NCBI GenBank assembly: GCA_964244585.1
Contig: CAXTJM010000007.1
Coordinates: 104,390-168,389, forward strand
DNA: 64,000 nt
From: LMUY01 sp964244585
GTDB taxonomy: Bacteria > Pseudomonadota > Alphaproteobacteria > Acetobacterales > Acetobacteraceae
Direction of reading: 5' to 3'
Shown here: positions 41,969-50,941 of the stretch, in pieces
How positions within the stretch are numbered: position 1 is the first letter of the stretch
Layout of the letters: each line of letters begins with the position of its first letter
Position numbers and translations under genes: made by a program
Notes under the pieces: model-generated
Told to the model about the DNA's origin: nothing
Database searches by the model: none
Seen by the model: the letters and a program-made list of their open reading frames with translations, nothing else

Positions 41969-44617
41969 GTGCCCCCCTATCCAGCCGCCGCGCCGACCCG
42001 GACGACCTGCCCCTATTGCGGCGTTGGCTGCGGCGTGCTCGCCCGGCCGACCGGTCCTGAATCGGCCGAGATCGCCGGGGACCCGATCCATCCCGCCAAT
42101 TTCGGCCGGCTTTGCGTCAAGGGCACGGCGCTGGGCGAAACGCTCGCCTTGAAGAACCGCCTGCTCCATCCGGAGATCGATGGCGTGCGCGCCGGTTGGG
42201 ACGCGGCGCTCGACCGCATCGCCGCGGCCTTCCGCGACAGCATCGCGGCCCATGGGCCCGACAGCGTGGCGCTGTATGTCTCCGGCCAGCTGCTCACCGA
42301 GGATTACTACGCGGCCAACAAATTCGCCAAAGGCTTCCTCGGCACGGGGAACATCGACAGCAACTCCCGCCTCTGCATGTCGTCCGCCGTTGCCGGACAC
42401 CGCCGTGCTTTCGGCGAGGACATCGTGCCCACGATCTACGAGGACCTCGAACTCGCCGACCTGCTGGTGCTGGTCGGCAGCAACACGGCCTGGTGCCACC
42501 CGGTGCTGTTCCAACGCATCGCCGCGGCGAAGGCGGCGCGCCCGCACATGCGGGTTGTGGTGATCGATCCGCGCCGCACCGCGACCTGCGAGGGTGCCGA
42601 CATGCATCTGGCGATCGCCCCCGGCACAGACGTGGCGCTGTTTGCCGGCCTGCTGCGCTACCTGCACCGCAGCGGCCGGGCGGACCAGAGTTTCGCCGCG
42701 CACTTGATGGATGTCGACGACGCGATCGCCATGGGCGGAACGGTGGCTGACGTGGCGGCCGCCTGTGGCCTGCGCCAGGCCGAGATCACCCGGTTCTACG
42801 AATTGTTTGCGGCGACCGCCAAGACGGTGACGATGTTCAGCCAGGGCGTGAACCAATCCAGCTCCGGGGCCGACAAGGTCAATGCCATCATCAACGTCCA
42901 CCTGCTGACCGGACGCATCGGCAAGCCGGGCGCCGGTCCGTTCAGCATCACGGGCCAGCCGAACGCCATGGGTGGCCGGGAGGTCGGGGCATTGTCGAAC
43001 CTGTTGGCCGGCCACCTGGAGTTCGGACGGCTGGGCGACCTGGCCCTGCTGCGTGAGTTCTGGGATGCGCCGAACCTCGCGACCGCGCCCGGACTGAAGG
43101 CGGTTTCCCTGTTCGAGGCCGTGGCGGAGCGCCGGGTGCGCGCTTTATGGGTGATCGGCACCAACCCCGCTGTCTCCCTGCCGCAGGGTGACCGGGCGCG
43201 GGAGGCATTGGCCCGATGCGAGTTCCTGGCGATCTCGGACTGCGCCGACACCGACACCACCCTCTCCGCCCATGTGCGCTTGCCGGCGCTGGCCTGGGGA
43301 GAGAAGGAAGGCACGGTCACCAACAGCGAACGGGTGATCAGCCGGCAACGCGCCTTCCTGGACCCAGCCGGAGAAGCCAGGCCGGATTGGTGGGCCATCG
43401 CCCAGGTCGCCGCCCGGCTGGGCCACGGCCGCGCCTTTGGCTGGCACAGCGCGGCGGACATCTTCCGCGAACACGCGACGCTCTCCGGCACGGCGAATGA
43501 CGGCACGCGATTGTTCGATATCAGCGCGCTGGCCAAGCTGAGCGACGACGAATACGCCGCGATGGAGCCTGCCCGCTGGCCGCGGCCCGCCAAGCGTATC
43601 GCCGTGTCGCGCCTGTTCGGCCGCGGCGGCTTCCCGACCCCGGATGGCCGCGCCCGCATGGTGCCCACCCCGCCCCGGCCGCCCGCGAACCCCGTGTCGG
43701 CCGACTGGCCGCTGGTGCTGATCACCGGCCGAGTGCGGGACCAGTGGCACACCATGACGCGCACGGGCAAGACCGCCCGCCTGTTCCGGCACATCCCCGA
43801 GCCGGCGCTTTCCATTCACCCGGACGACATGCCGGCCCTGGCCGACGGCGACCTAGCGGTCGTGGAGAGCGCATGGGGCAGCGGCACCTTGCGGGTGCGG
43901 CACGACAGAGGGCTGCGGCGCGGGACGGTGTTCGCACCGATGCACTGGACGGCGCAGTTCTGCGCCGGCGGCCGGGTCAACAGTGCGGTGAATCCCGCCA
44001 CCGACCCGATCAGCGGCCAACCCGAGTTCAAGCACACGCCGGTGCGGGTGCGGCGGGCGGTGCTGGCGTGGCATGGCTTCGCGATGGCCCGCCAGTCACT
44101 GGGGCCGCAGATTGCCCCCTGGTGCGCCGTGATCCCGTTGGAGGGAGAGGTGTGGCGCCACGAACTGGCTGGGGATGGCAACGCCGCCGAGGCGCATGCC
44201 GGCGTGGTAGCAGCGCTTGGCGAACGAGATGGCTGGATCGCGCTGCGCGACCCGGCAGCCGGGGTCTTCCGCTCGGCCCGGTTGAAGGAAGGGCGGCTGG
44301 AGGCCTGCGTCTTCATCGGCCCGGATCACGACCTGCCCCGGCGCGACTGGCTGATGGAGCTGTTCGCGCACGGGACGATCGAACCGGCCGAGCGCCACGC
44401 CCTGTTGGCGGGACGCCGGGCGGACGGGGTGGCGCCGGAGCCGTCCATCTGCGTGTGCATGGGCGTCGGCGCCGGTGCGATCCGCGCGGCGATCCTGGCT
44501 GGCTGTGACAGTGTCGAGGCGGTGGGCCGGGCGACGACGGCGGGTACGAATTGTGGGTCGTGCAAGCCGGAGATCGGCGCACTCCTGTCCGAGATGCGGG
44601 TGAAGGAACTCGCGTGA
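41960..44617 (+). CDS. nasA: Assimilatory nitrate reductase, catalytic subunit (NasA type)
   Basis: An 885-residue molybdoenzyme that reduces nitrate to nitrite in the cytoplasm. The N-terminal [4Fe-4S] cluster is held by C17, C20, C24 and C52 (CPYCGVGC and LCVKG). The Mo-ligand cysteine is expected in SNSRLCMSSAVAGH. Further molybdopterin contacts include TGRIGKPGAGPFSITGQPN and NSAVNPATDP. A BFD-like [2Fe-2S] domain at the C-terminus (ICVCMGVGAGAIR, then TNCGSCKPEI) accepts electrons. No signal peptide is present. GTG 41960 and GTG 41969 are both possible starts; the first lies within a palindrome. Confidence 0.93.
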   Translation: MRAVPPYPAAAPTRTTCPYCGVGCGVLARPTGPESAEIAGDPIHPANFGRLCVKGTALGETLALKNRLLHPEIDGVRAGWDAALDRIAAAFRDSIAAHGPDSVALYVSGQLLTEDYYAANKFAKGFLGTGNIDSNSRLCMSSAVAGHRRAFGEDIVPTIYEDLELADLLVLVGSNTAWCHPVLFQRIAAAKAARPHMRVVVIDPRRTATCEGADMHLAIAPGTDVALFAGLLRYLHRSGRADQSFAAHLMDVDDAIAMGGTVADVAAACGLRQAEITRFYELFAATAKTVTMFSQGVNQSSSGADKVNAIINVHLLTGRIGKPGAGPFSITGQPNAMGGREVGALSNLLAGHLEFGRLGDLALLREFWDAPNLATAPGLKAVSLFEAVAERRVRALWVIGTNPAVSLPQGDRAREALARCEFLAISDCADTDTTLSAHVRLPALAWGEKEGTVTNSERVISRQRAFLDPAGEARPDWWAIAQVAARLGHGRAFGWHSAADIFREHATLSGTANDGTRLFDISALAKLSDDEYAAMEPARWPRPAKRIAVSRLFGRGGFPTPDGRARMVPTPPRPPANPVSADWPLVLITGRVRDQWHTMTRTGKTARLFRHIPEPALSIHPDDMPALADGDLAVVESAWGSGTLRVRHDRGLRRGTVFAPMHWTAQFCAGGRVNSAVNPATDPISGQPEFKHTPVRVRRAVLAWHGFAMARQSLGPQIAPWCAVIPLEGEVWRHELAGDGNAAEAHAGVVAALGERDGWIALRDPAAGVFRSARLKEGRLEACVFIGPDHDLPRRDWLMELFAHGTIEPAERHALLAGRRADGVAPEPSICVCMGVGAGAIRAAILAGCDSVEAVGRATTAGTNCGSCKPEIGALLSEMRVKELA

Positions 44618-44626
44618 CCGCGCTGC

Positions 44627-45337
44627 CTACTCGCCGTCCAACTCCGGGTAGTTGCGGAATATGCCGTCTTCGTTAAACGGGATCCGGCGGTCCGAGGCGA
44701 GATAGCCGGCTACCCGCTTCACCGTCGCAACCTGGTCGTGCACCTGTGCCAGTTGCGGGTAATCGTGGTCGAACCGCTCCATCGCGTTGGGGAAGGCGTA
44801 GCGCAGTCCCTCGACGAGCTGGAACACCGACAGATCGGCCGTGCTCAGCGCGTCACCGACCAGATGCGGCGTGCCGGCAGGATTGCGCAGCACGATCCGC
44901 TCCAGCCAACGCAGGTATTTCGGCATCCGCTCCATGACGAAGCCACGTGACCTGCGGACCGCCTCCGGCTTCTGGTCCTCGTAATACAGGCCAGACCCCA
45001 GCGGGTGGTGCGTGTCGTGCGCCTCCGCCACGAAGTCGGTGATGGTCAACTGGATCTGATGGCACCAAAGCCGCCCGGCCTCGTCCGCCGGCACCAACCC
45101 CAATGTCGGGCCGAGATAGTGCAGGATGGCCGCTACCTGGGCCACCATGATCGGGCCATCGACCAGGAATGGCGGCGCAAAGGCCGGCGTTGTCCCTTTG
45201 GCCATCTGCTGGATCATCGCCGGCGCGCCCTTCTCCCGGGCCACGTCGCGATATGGCGTGCCGGTCGCCTCCAGGGCGAGGCGAACGAATTCGCCGCGTC
45301 CCTGGATGTTGGGCCAGTAATAGAGGTCGTAGCCCAA
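44627..45337 (-). CDS. Glutathione S-transferase family protein
   Basis: A 236-residue protein with a thioredoxin-like N-terminal domain (YDLYYWPNIQGRGEFVRLALE, with the catalytic tyrosine expected near residue 5; PFLVDGPIMVAQVAAIL is the glutathione-binding turn) and an all-helical C-terminal domain. The combination resembles sigma/alpha-class enzymes. The substrate is unknown. No ATG is available near the domain start; a TTG at 45337 lies 5 nt after the stop codon of the upstream decarboxylase gene, so translation is probably coupled to it. It is convergent with nasA. Confidence 0.8.
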   Translation of the reverse strand: MGYDLYYWPNIQGRGEFVRLALEATGTPYRDVAREKGAPAMIQQMAKGTTPAFAPPFLVDGPIMVAQVAAILHYLGPTLGLVPADEAGRLWCHQIQLTITDFVAEAHDTHHPLGSGLYYEDQKPEAVRRSRGFVMERMPKYLRWLERIVLRNPAGTPHLVGDALSTADLSVFQLVEGLRYAFPNAMERFDHDYPQLAQVHDQVATVKRVAGYLASDRRIPFNEDGIFRNYPELDGE

Positions 45338-45341
45338 GCGA

Positions 45342-46472
45342 CTAGATGTAATGCTCGGCCAACGGCGCGAAGCCGTTGAAGCGCTGGCTGGCATAGGTGG
45401 TCACGTAGGCCCCGGCGGACATCAGGTTCACCGTCTCGCCCATCTGCAGCGCCAGGGGCAGATGGTAGTTGCTGCGCTCGTACAGGATGTCCGCCCCGTC
45501 GCAGGTCGGCCCGGCGATGCAGACCGGCCCCGTCGGCTCGCCGTCGTGCCGGGTCTCGATCCGGTACTTGATCGACTCGCCCTCCGTCTCCGCCAGCCCG
45601 CCGAAGCGGCCGATATCCAGGTAAACCCAGCGGGTCGGGTCACCCGGGATGCGCCGACTCACCAGCACCACCTCGGCATGCACCACGCCGGCCGTGCCGA
45701 CCATGGACCGACCCGGCTCGATCAGGATCTCCGGCAGGTCGTTGCCGAAATGCCGGGTCATGGCGTGCATGATGGCGTTGGCAAACTTGTCGACCGTGGG
45801 CACCTCGTCGCGGTACCGCACGGGGAAACCGCCGCCCAGGTTGACCATCCGCAGGTTCACACCCGCATCCCGCAGGTCGGTGAATAGCATGCCCACCTGG
45901 CCGATCGCAGCCTCGTAGGCTGCGGTGTCCATCTGCTGGCTGCCGACGTGAAACGACAGGCCGTACGGGTCCAGGCCCAGCTCCCCGGCGCGGATCATCA
46001 GGTCGCGCGCGCTGGCAACAGTGGTGCCGAACTTGCGGGACAGCGGCCAGTCTGCACCCTTGTTCTCGACCAGCAGGCGGCAATAGACGCGGCTGCCGGG
46101 CGCATGCGTGGCCAGCTTCTCTAGCTCCTCGGCGGAGTCGAAGGCGAACATGGTCACGCCGGCAGCGAACGCGCCCTTGATGGCCGATATCTTCTTGATG
46201 GTGTTGCCAAAGGAGATCGCCCCCGGCAGCGCGCCGGCCTCCAGGCACATGCTCACTTCCTCGAAGGACGCGGCATCGAACGCGCTGCCGAGGCCGACCA
46301 GGCGCTCCAGGATGGGCTGGGCCGGGTTCGCCTTCACAGCATAATAGATCCGTGCCAGCGGCAGGGCCTGATGGATGGCGCGGAAATTCTCTTCCACGCG
46401 ATCCACGTCGAGTATTAGGCACGGAGTGGCCGGACGGGAGTCGGCCAGAAACTGCGCGACCTTTGGTGTCAT
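45342..46472 (-). CDS. Ornithine/lysine-type PLP decarboxylase (fold III)
   Basis: A 376-residue alanine-racemase-fold decarboxylase. The PLP lysine is in IYYAVKANPAQPIL, with FHVGSQ and the phosphate-binding GGGFPV also present. The C-terminal cysteine that protonates the intermediate is in GPTCDGADIL. It should make putrescine from ornithine, or cadaverine from lysine; the length and motifs fit ornithine decarboxylases of alphaproteobacteria, which often accept both. GGAAGGA lies upstream of the ATG. The glutathione transferase gene follows at once, so they form a pair. Confidence 0.9.
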   Translation of the reverse strand: MTPKVAQFLADSRPATPCLILDVDRVEENFRAIHQALPLARIYYAVKANPAQPILERLVGLGSAFDAASFEEVSMCLEAGALPGAISFGNTIKKISAIKGAFAAGVTMFAFDSAEELEKLATHAPGSRVYCRLLVENKGADWPLSRKFGTTVASARDLMIRAGELGLDPYGLSFHVGSQQMDTAAYEAAIGQVGMLFTDLRDAGVNLRMVNLGGGFPVRYRDEVPTVDKFANAIMHAMTRHFGNDLPEILIEPGRSMVGTAGVVHAEVVLVSRRIPGDPTRWVYLDIGRFGGLAETEGESIKYRIETRHDGEPTGPVCIAGPTCDGADILYERSNYHLPLALQMGETVNLMSAGAYVTTYASQRFNGFAPLAEHYI

Positions 46473-46759
46473 CGCACGGAATCCTTCCAGAGATAGGACG
46501 CCCGCCTGTCGAGGCGGCGGACGAGAGTTGACGAAACGGTCGAACGAACCAGCGAAGAAGAAGTCGATTGCCAGAACGCTTGACGTCGTTGCGTAACCCT
46601 AGGGGCCAGAGGCACGTGCGTTGCTGCGTGGAGCGGGGACATAAGGCCGTGCCGTTTGCGGTGCAAGCGGTAATTTCGTGGGGTGCAAAGAAAATCCCAA
46701 AGGCCGCGAACAACCTGTAAGAACAAGCTGTTGCTCGGATCCAGCCAGGTCGCTCACCC
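46473..46759. other. Divergent intergenic region
   Basis: 287 bp between the decarboxylase and YihY genes. I see no gene. Both promoters must lie here, but no clear -35/-10 pair stands out. Confidence 0.5.
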
Positions 46760-47806
46760 ATGCCGCCATCGCCTGATTGCACTGAACCGACCGACTCGCC
46801 GGTGCCGCCGCCCCCCGGGCGCGGCGATGTCATCGACGCCGCCAGTGCCGCCGGTTCGCCCGAAGCGGCATCCCTGGGCCGGATGGCCGACAGCCCGGTC
46901 GACATTCCATGGCGGGGCTGGAAACGCGTCATCCGCCGCACCTGGGACGAGATCATCTCCGACCGCGTCTCGCTCGTAGCGGCCGGTTGCGCGTTCTACG
47001 GCACCCTGGCGCTGTTCCCGGCCATCTCCATGCTGGTGTCGCTGTACGGTCTCGTGTTCGACCCGGTCACGGTGGAGCCGCAGCTCGCCACCCTGCAGGA
47101 CCTGCTGCCGCCCGCGGCATTCCAGCTCATCTCCCAACGCGTGCACATGCTGGTGAGCAAACCGCCGGGCACGCTGACGACGGGCCTGCTGATCAGCACG
47201 GCCGTGGCCCTATGGTCATCGGCGACGGGCACCAAATCGATCATCTCCGCCCTCAACCTCGCCTATGAGGAGCGGGAACGCCGGTCCTTCCTGCGCTTCC
47301 AGGTGACCGCCTTCATCATGACATTGATCGCGCTGGCGGGCGCGGTGCTGGGCCTTGGGTTGCTCGTGGCGTTGCCGCCGATACTCGCTTTCCTGGGGTT
47401 CACCGGGAACGTGGCCTCGCTGGTGCAGGTGGCGAGCGCATTGCTGCTGATCCTGTTCGTCCTGGGGTCGCTCTCGCTGCTCTACCGCTTCGGACCCTGC
47501 CGGGAGGCGGCGCGGTGGCGGTGGGTCACCCCGGGATCGCTGCTGGCGACCGTGCTGTGGGTGACGGCGTCGGTGCTGTTCAGCTTCTACGTCGGCCACC
47601 TGGCCAGCTATGACGCGACCTACGGACCGCTCGGCGCCGTGGTCGGCGTGATGATGTGGTTCTTCGTTACAGTGTACGTCGTTCTGCTCGGCGCGGAACT
47701 GAATGCCGAGCTAGAGCTACAAACTGTGCGTGACAGCACCGACGGTCCGCCACGGCCGATCGGCCGCCGCGGCGCATACGTCGCCGACCACGTGGCACGT
47801 CGCTAG
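46760..47806 (+). CDS. YihY/BrkB-family inner membrane protein
   Basis: A 348-residue membrane protein of the YihY/virulence factor BrkB family, long mis-named ribonuclease BN. After a 50-residue proline-rich N-terminus come about six helices. Family blocks include DRVSLVAAGCAFYGTLALFP, YGPLGAVVGVMMWFFVTVYV, and the tail GAELNAELELQT plus GRRGAYVADHVARR. The tail is well conserved in relatives, so the C-terminus is genuine. The function is unknown. Its last 140 bp overlap the convergent rlpA gene. Confidence 0.88.
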   Translation: MPPSPDCTEPTDSPVPPPPGRGDVIDAASAAGSPEAASLGRMADSPVDIPWRGWKRVIRRTWDEIISDRVSLVAAGCAFYGTLALFPAISMLVSLYGLVFDPVTVEPQLATLQDLLPPAAFQLISQRVHMLVSKPPGTLTTGLLISTAVALWSSATGTKSIISALNLAYEERERRSFLRFQVTAFIMTLIALAGAVLGLGLLVALPPILAFLGFTGNVASLVQVASALLLILFVLGSLSLLYRFGPCREAARWRWVTPGSLLATVLWVTASVLFSFYVGHLASYDATYGPLGAVVGVMMWFFVTVYVVLLGAELNAELELQTVRDSTDGPPRPIGRRGAYVADHVARR

Positions 47807-48212
47807 TCGACACGTCCGCCGCCTCGTCGTCGCTCGCCTCCGCCACTTCCAGTGGCTCGGCAGAGGCCGACGCGATGGATACCGTGCCGCGGCCGCGGCC
47901 GAGCAGCCCGATCTCCCGTGCGGCACCCTTTGACAGGTCGATCATCGCACTGTGGCCACCCATGCGGTCGTTGACAGTTACGACCACCGACTGCCCGGTC
48001 TCCTGCAAGGTCACGCGGATGCGCGAACCGAGCGGCAGGCTGTGGCTGGCGGCCGTCATGCCCTCCTGGTCGAAAACCTCGCCGCTGCTGGTGCGCCGAC
48101 CATCATGCTTTTCGCCGTACCAGGATGCCGTGCCGATCGTGTCCGCCATGGCCGCTGCCGAACATAGCGTGGAAAGCGCCAGAGCCGTTATCAGCAGTCG
48201 ATGAGATGACAT
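47667..48212 (-). CDS. rlpA: RlpA-like septal ring lytic transglycosylase / double-psi beta-barrel protein
   Basis: A 181-residue secreted protein: signal peptide LLITALALSTLCSAAAMA, then a double-psi beta-barrel (TASWYGEKHDGRRTSSGEVFD, SLPLGSRIRVT, VNDRMGG, IDLSKGAAREIGLL). RlpA proteins cut naked glycan strands at the division septum. No SPOR domain is present. AAGGAGG precedes the ATG at 48212. The last 46 or so residues are arginine-rich and read antisense to the conserved end of the YihY gene, so the original stop codon has probably been lost. Confidence 0.85.
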   Translation of the reverse strand: MSSHRLLITALALSTLCSAAAMADTIGTASWYGEKHDGRRTSSGEVFDQEGMTAASHSLPLGSRIRVTLQETGQSVVVTVNDRMGGHSAMIDLSKGAAREIGLLGRGRGTVSIASASAEPLEVAEASDDEAADVSTSDVPRGRRRMRRGGRSAVADRRCCHAQFVALARHSVPRRAERRTL

Positions 48213-48675
48213 CCCGGCGGACCTCCTTGCCGCCGAAATAGGCGAGCCTGATGATAGTCTCTCAACGGACGTCACGTGATCAAGCGGTAACTAAACCGAG
48301 AGGATCCGGAATGATCCGGGTCAAGGCCGACCTGTGTGCTTCTGCCACCACACGACATGCAACAGCGTTCGTTTTTTATGGTTTGTTTATACCCTTGTCG
48401 GCCAGTCTTTACTTAGCCATCAGTTCCAAATTGAAGTCACTGTAAGATTTAGAGCGCACTGGAGCGATAGACGGGAGCTAATCGCCAAGATAAACCCCTG
48501 CCGACCCAAAGAGTCTCCGAGACGCCACACAAGCTGTGGCGGGAACGCCATTCTCACGAAAAAGTTGATCACGGAGCTTTGTCCGACCGGGAAGGAAACG
48601 AGTTGGTTGGTAGGTTCACTAGGCTCGCAGAGCAGCGTTGGACGACGAAGGTCACCCGTGGTAGGGCCGCGCGCC
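48213..48675. other. AT-rich non-coding island upstream of aroQ
   Basis: 463 bp without a recognisable gene. GC content falls to about 40% around 48361-48420, far below the surrounding genes, with a run of six T and TTTATAC-like elements. It may hold the aroQ-accBC promoter and leader, an unrecognised small RNA, or horizontally acquired debris. No riboswitch class was recognised. Confidence 0.5.
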
Positions 48676-49155
48676 ATGTCCGAACCTCGCCCGCCGGGCC
48701 GCATGCCGTTGATCGCCGTTCTGAACGGGCCGAACATGAACATGCTCGGCCTCCGGCAACCTGCGCTTTACGGCGCCGACACACTGGACGACGTGGAGCA
48801 GCTTTGTTCCGACGCCGCCGAGGCGCTCCACCTCGCCATCGACTTCCGCCAGTCGAACCACGAGGGCGAACTGGTCACCTGGATTCAGGAGTTCCGTCGC
48901 CGAGCGGCCGGCATCGTGATCAACCCGGCCGGCTACACCACCACGTCGGTCGCCCTCATGGATGCCCTGCTGGCGAGTGAGTTGCCGGTGATCGAAGTGC
49001 ATGTGACCAATATCCATCGACGCGAGGAGTTCCGGCAGCGGTCCTTCGTCTCGCTGGTGGCTGCCGGTGTCATGTGCGGCTTCGGGATCCGGGGCTACGC
49101 GCTGGCATTGACCGCCATGTCCGACCTGCTGCTCGACCGCCGGGAGGCACCATGA
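48676..49155 (+). CDS. aroQ: Type II 3-dehydroquinate dehydratase
   Basis: A 159-residue shikimate-pathway enzyme that dehydrates 3-dehydroquinate. The type II signature LNGPNMNMLGLRQPALYG carries the catalytic tyrosine and arginine. QSNHEGELV, INPAGYTTTSVALMDAL and EVHVTNIHRREEFR supply other active-site residues. The ATG at 48676 adds nine residues before the alternative ATG at 48703. It is first in aroQ-accB-accC, an order seen widely in alphaproteobacteria, and overlaps accB by 4 nt. Confidence 0.96.
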   Translation: MSEPRPPGRMPLIAVLNGPNMNMLGLRQPALYGADTLDDVEQLCSDAAEALHLAIDFRQSNHEGELVTWIQEFRRRAAGIVINPAGYTTTSVALMDALLASELPVIEVHVTNIHRREEFRQRSFVSLVAAGVMCGFGIRGYALALTAMSDLLLDRREAP

Positions 49156-49601
49156 GCCGTCTACCGATCGACCCGGCGGAAATCCGCGCCTTGGCGGAGA
49201 TCCTTGCCGACACCGGCCTCACCGAGATCGAGGTTTCGGATGGCGACAGCCGCATCCGCATCGCGCGGATGCCGGCGGCCGCCAGCGTCGCGGCTTCGCC
49301 AGCCCTGCCGCTACCCGCCGCCAGCGCGCCCAGCGTCCCGCCGCCTCCGATCGTGGATGCCGACCATCCCGGCGCGGTGACGAGCCCCATGGTGGGGGTT
49401 GCCTATCTCGCGGCCGAACCCGGCACCGCGCCGTTCGTCACGCCGGGCCAGGCCGTCGCAGCCGGACAAACGCTGCTGCTGATCGAGGCGATGAAGACGT
49501 TCAACCAGATCAAGGCGCCGCGTTCGGGCACCGTCAGCCGCGTGCTCGTCGCCTCGGGCCAGCCGGTCGAATACGGCGAGGTGCTGTTGGTGCTGGAATA
49601 G
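49152..49601 (+). CDS. accB: Acetyl-CoA carboxylase biotin carboxyl carrier protein
   Basis: A 149-residue carrier protein of fatty-acid synthesis. The N-terminal part (1-45) is the oligomerising region, followed by an alanine/proline linker and the biotinyl domain, with the biotinylated lysine in EAMKTFNQI. TSPMVGVAYLAAEPG is the usual start of that domain. It overlaps aroQ (ATGA) and its last base is the first base of accC. Confidence 0.96.
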   Translation: MSRLPIDPAEIRALAEILADTGLTEIEVSDGDSRIRIARMPAAASVAASPALPLPAASAPSVPPPPIVDADHPGAVTSPMVGVAYLAAEPGTAPFVTPGQAVAAGQTLLLIEAMKTFNQIKAPRSGTVSRVLVASGQPVEYGEVLLVLE

Positions 49602-50941
49602 TGTTCAACAAGATCCTGATCGCCAACCGCGGCGAGATCGCGCTTCGAATCCAGCGAGCCTGCCGTGAGCTGGGCATCCGTACGGTCGCCGTCCATTCGA
49701 CGGCAGACACGCAGGCGATGCATGTCCGGCTGGCCGACGAAAGCGTGTGCATCGGGCCGCCACCGGCGCGGGAAAGCTACCTGAACGTGGCCGCAATCCT
49801 GACAGCCGCCAGCGTCACGGGAGCCGACGCGATCCACCCCGGCTATGGCTTCCTGTCGGAAAACTCGGGCTTCGCGGAGATGGTGGAAGCCCACGGGCTG
49901 ACGTTCATTGGGCCGTCCGCGGCGCATATCCGCATGATGGGCGACAAGATCACCGCCAAGGCCGCCATGGCGTCCCTCGGCGTCCCGCTGGTCCCCGGCA
50001 GCGAGGGTGCCGTGGCGGACCTGGCGGAAGCAGCCGGCGTGGCCGACGGCATCGGCTATCCCGTCCTGATCAAGGCTGCTGCCGGCGGCGGCGGACGCGG
50101 CATGAAGGTGGCGCACGCGGCGGACGAGCTTGCGGAGGCCTGGCGTGTCGCCCGGGCGGAGGCGCGTGCGGCGTTCGGCAACGACGCCGTCTATATCGAG
50201 AAATACCTGGACCGACCGCGGCATATCGAGTTGCAGGTGCTCGCCGACGCACAAGGCACGGTGGTCCATCTCGGCGAGCGGGACTGCTCGCTGCAGCGCC
50301 GGCACCAGAAATTGCTGGAGGAGGCGGGCTCGCCGGCCTTGAGCGCCACAGCCCGCGACGCGCTCGGCGCGACGGTGACGGCGGGATTGTCGAGATTGGG
50401 CTACCGCAACGCCGGGACGCTCGAGTTCCTCTACCAGGATGGCCAGTTCGCCTTCATCGAGATGAACACGCGGCTGCAAGTCGAACATCCGGTGACAGAG
50501 ATGATCACCGGCATCGACATCGTGCGCGAGCAGATCCGGATCGCGGCCGGCCAGCCGCTCGGCTACCGCCAGTCGGACGTGACGTTCACCGGGCATGCGA
50601 TCGAGGTGCGGGTGACGGCGGAGGACCCGGAGGATTTCACGCCGTCACCCGGCCGGGTCAACGTGTTCCACGTGCCCGGCGGCCTCGGGGTCCGCGTGGA
50701 TTCAGCATTGTATGCCGGCTACGTCGTGCCGTCGCACTATGACAGCATGGTCGCCAAGCTCATCGTACATGCACCGGACCGGGCGACGGCCATCGCCCGG
50801 TTGCGTCGCGCGCTGGATGAATTTGCCGTCGGCGGCATCAAGACCACGCTGCCGTTGCACCAGCGTATCGTCAACGATCCCGCCTTTTGCGCCGGCGAGT
50901 ACGACATTCACTGGCTGGAACGGTTCGTTGCAGGGGCTTAG
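49601..50941 (+). CDS. accC: Acetyl-CoA carboxylase biotin carboxylase subunit
   Basis: A 446-residue ATP-grasp enzyme that carboxylates the biotin of AccB. Key blocks are FNKILIANRGEIALRI, the ATP-binding glycine loop AAGGGGRGMKV, ERDCSLQRRHQKLLEEAGS, and EMNTRLQVEHPVTEMITGID with the catalytic residues. It starts at a GTG that shares one base with the accB stop codon. Its end overlaps the convergent regulator gene by 4 nt. The accA and accD genes are not in the window. Confidence 0.97.
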   Translation: MFNKILIANRGEIALRIQRACRELGIRTVAVHSTADTQAMHVRLADESVCIGPPPARESYLNVAAILTAASVTGADAIHPGYGFLSENSGFAEMVEAHGLTFIGPSAAHIRMMGDKITAKAAMASLGVPLVPGSEGAVADLAEAAGVADGIGYPVLIKAAAGGGGRGMKVAHAADELAEAWRVARAEARAAFGNDAVYIEKYLDRPRHIELQVLADAQGTVVHLGERDCSLQRRHQKLLEEAGSPALSATARDALGATVTAGLSRLGYRNAGTLEFLYQDGQFAFIEMNTRLQVEHPVTEMITGIDIVREQIRIAAGQPLGYRQSDVTFTGHAIEVRVTAEDPEDFTPSPGRVNVFHVPGGLGVRVDSALYAGYVVPSHYDSMVAKLIVHAPDRATAIARLRRALDEFAVGGIKTTLPLHQRIVNDPAFCAGEYDIHWLERFVAGA

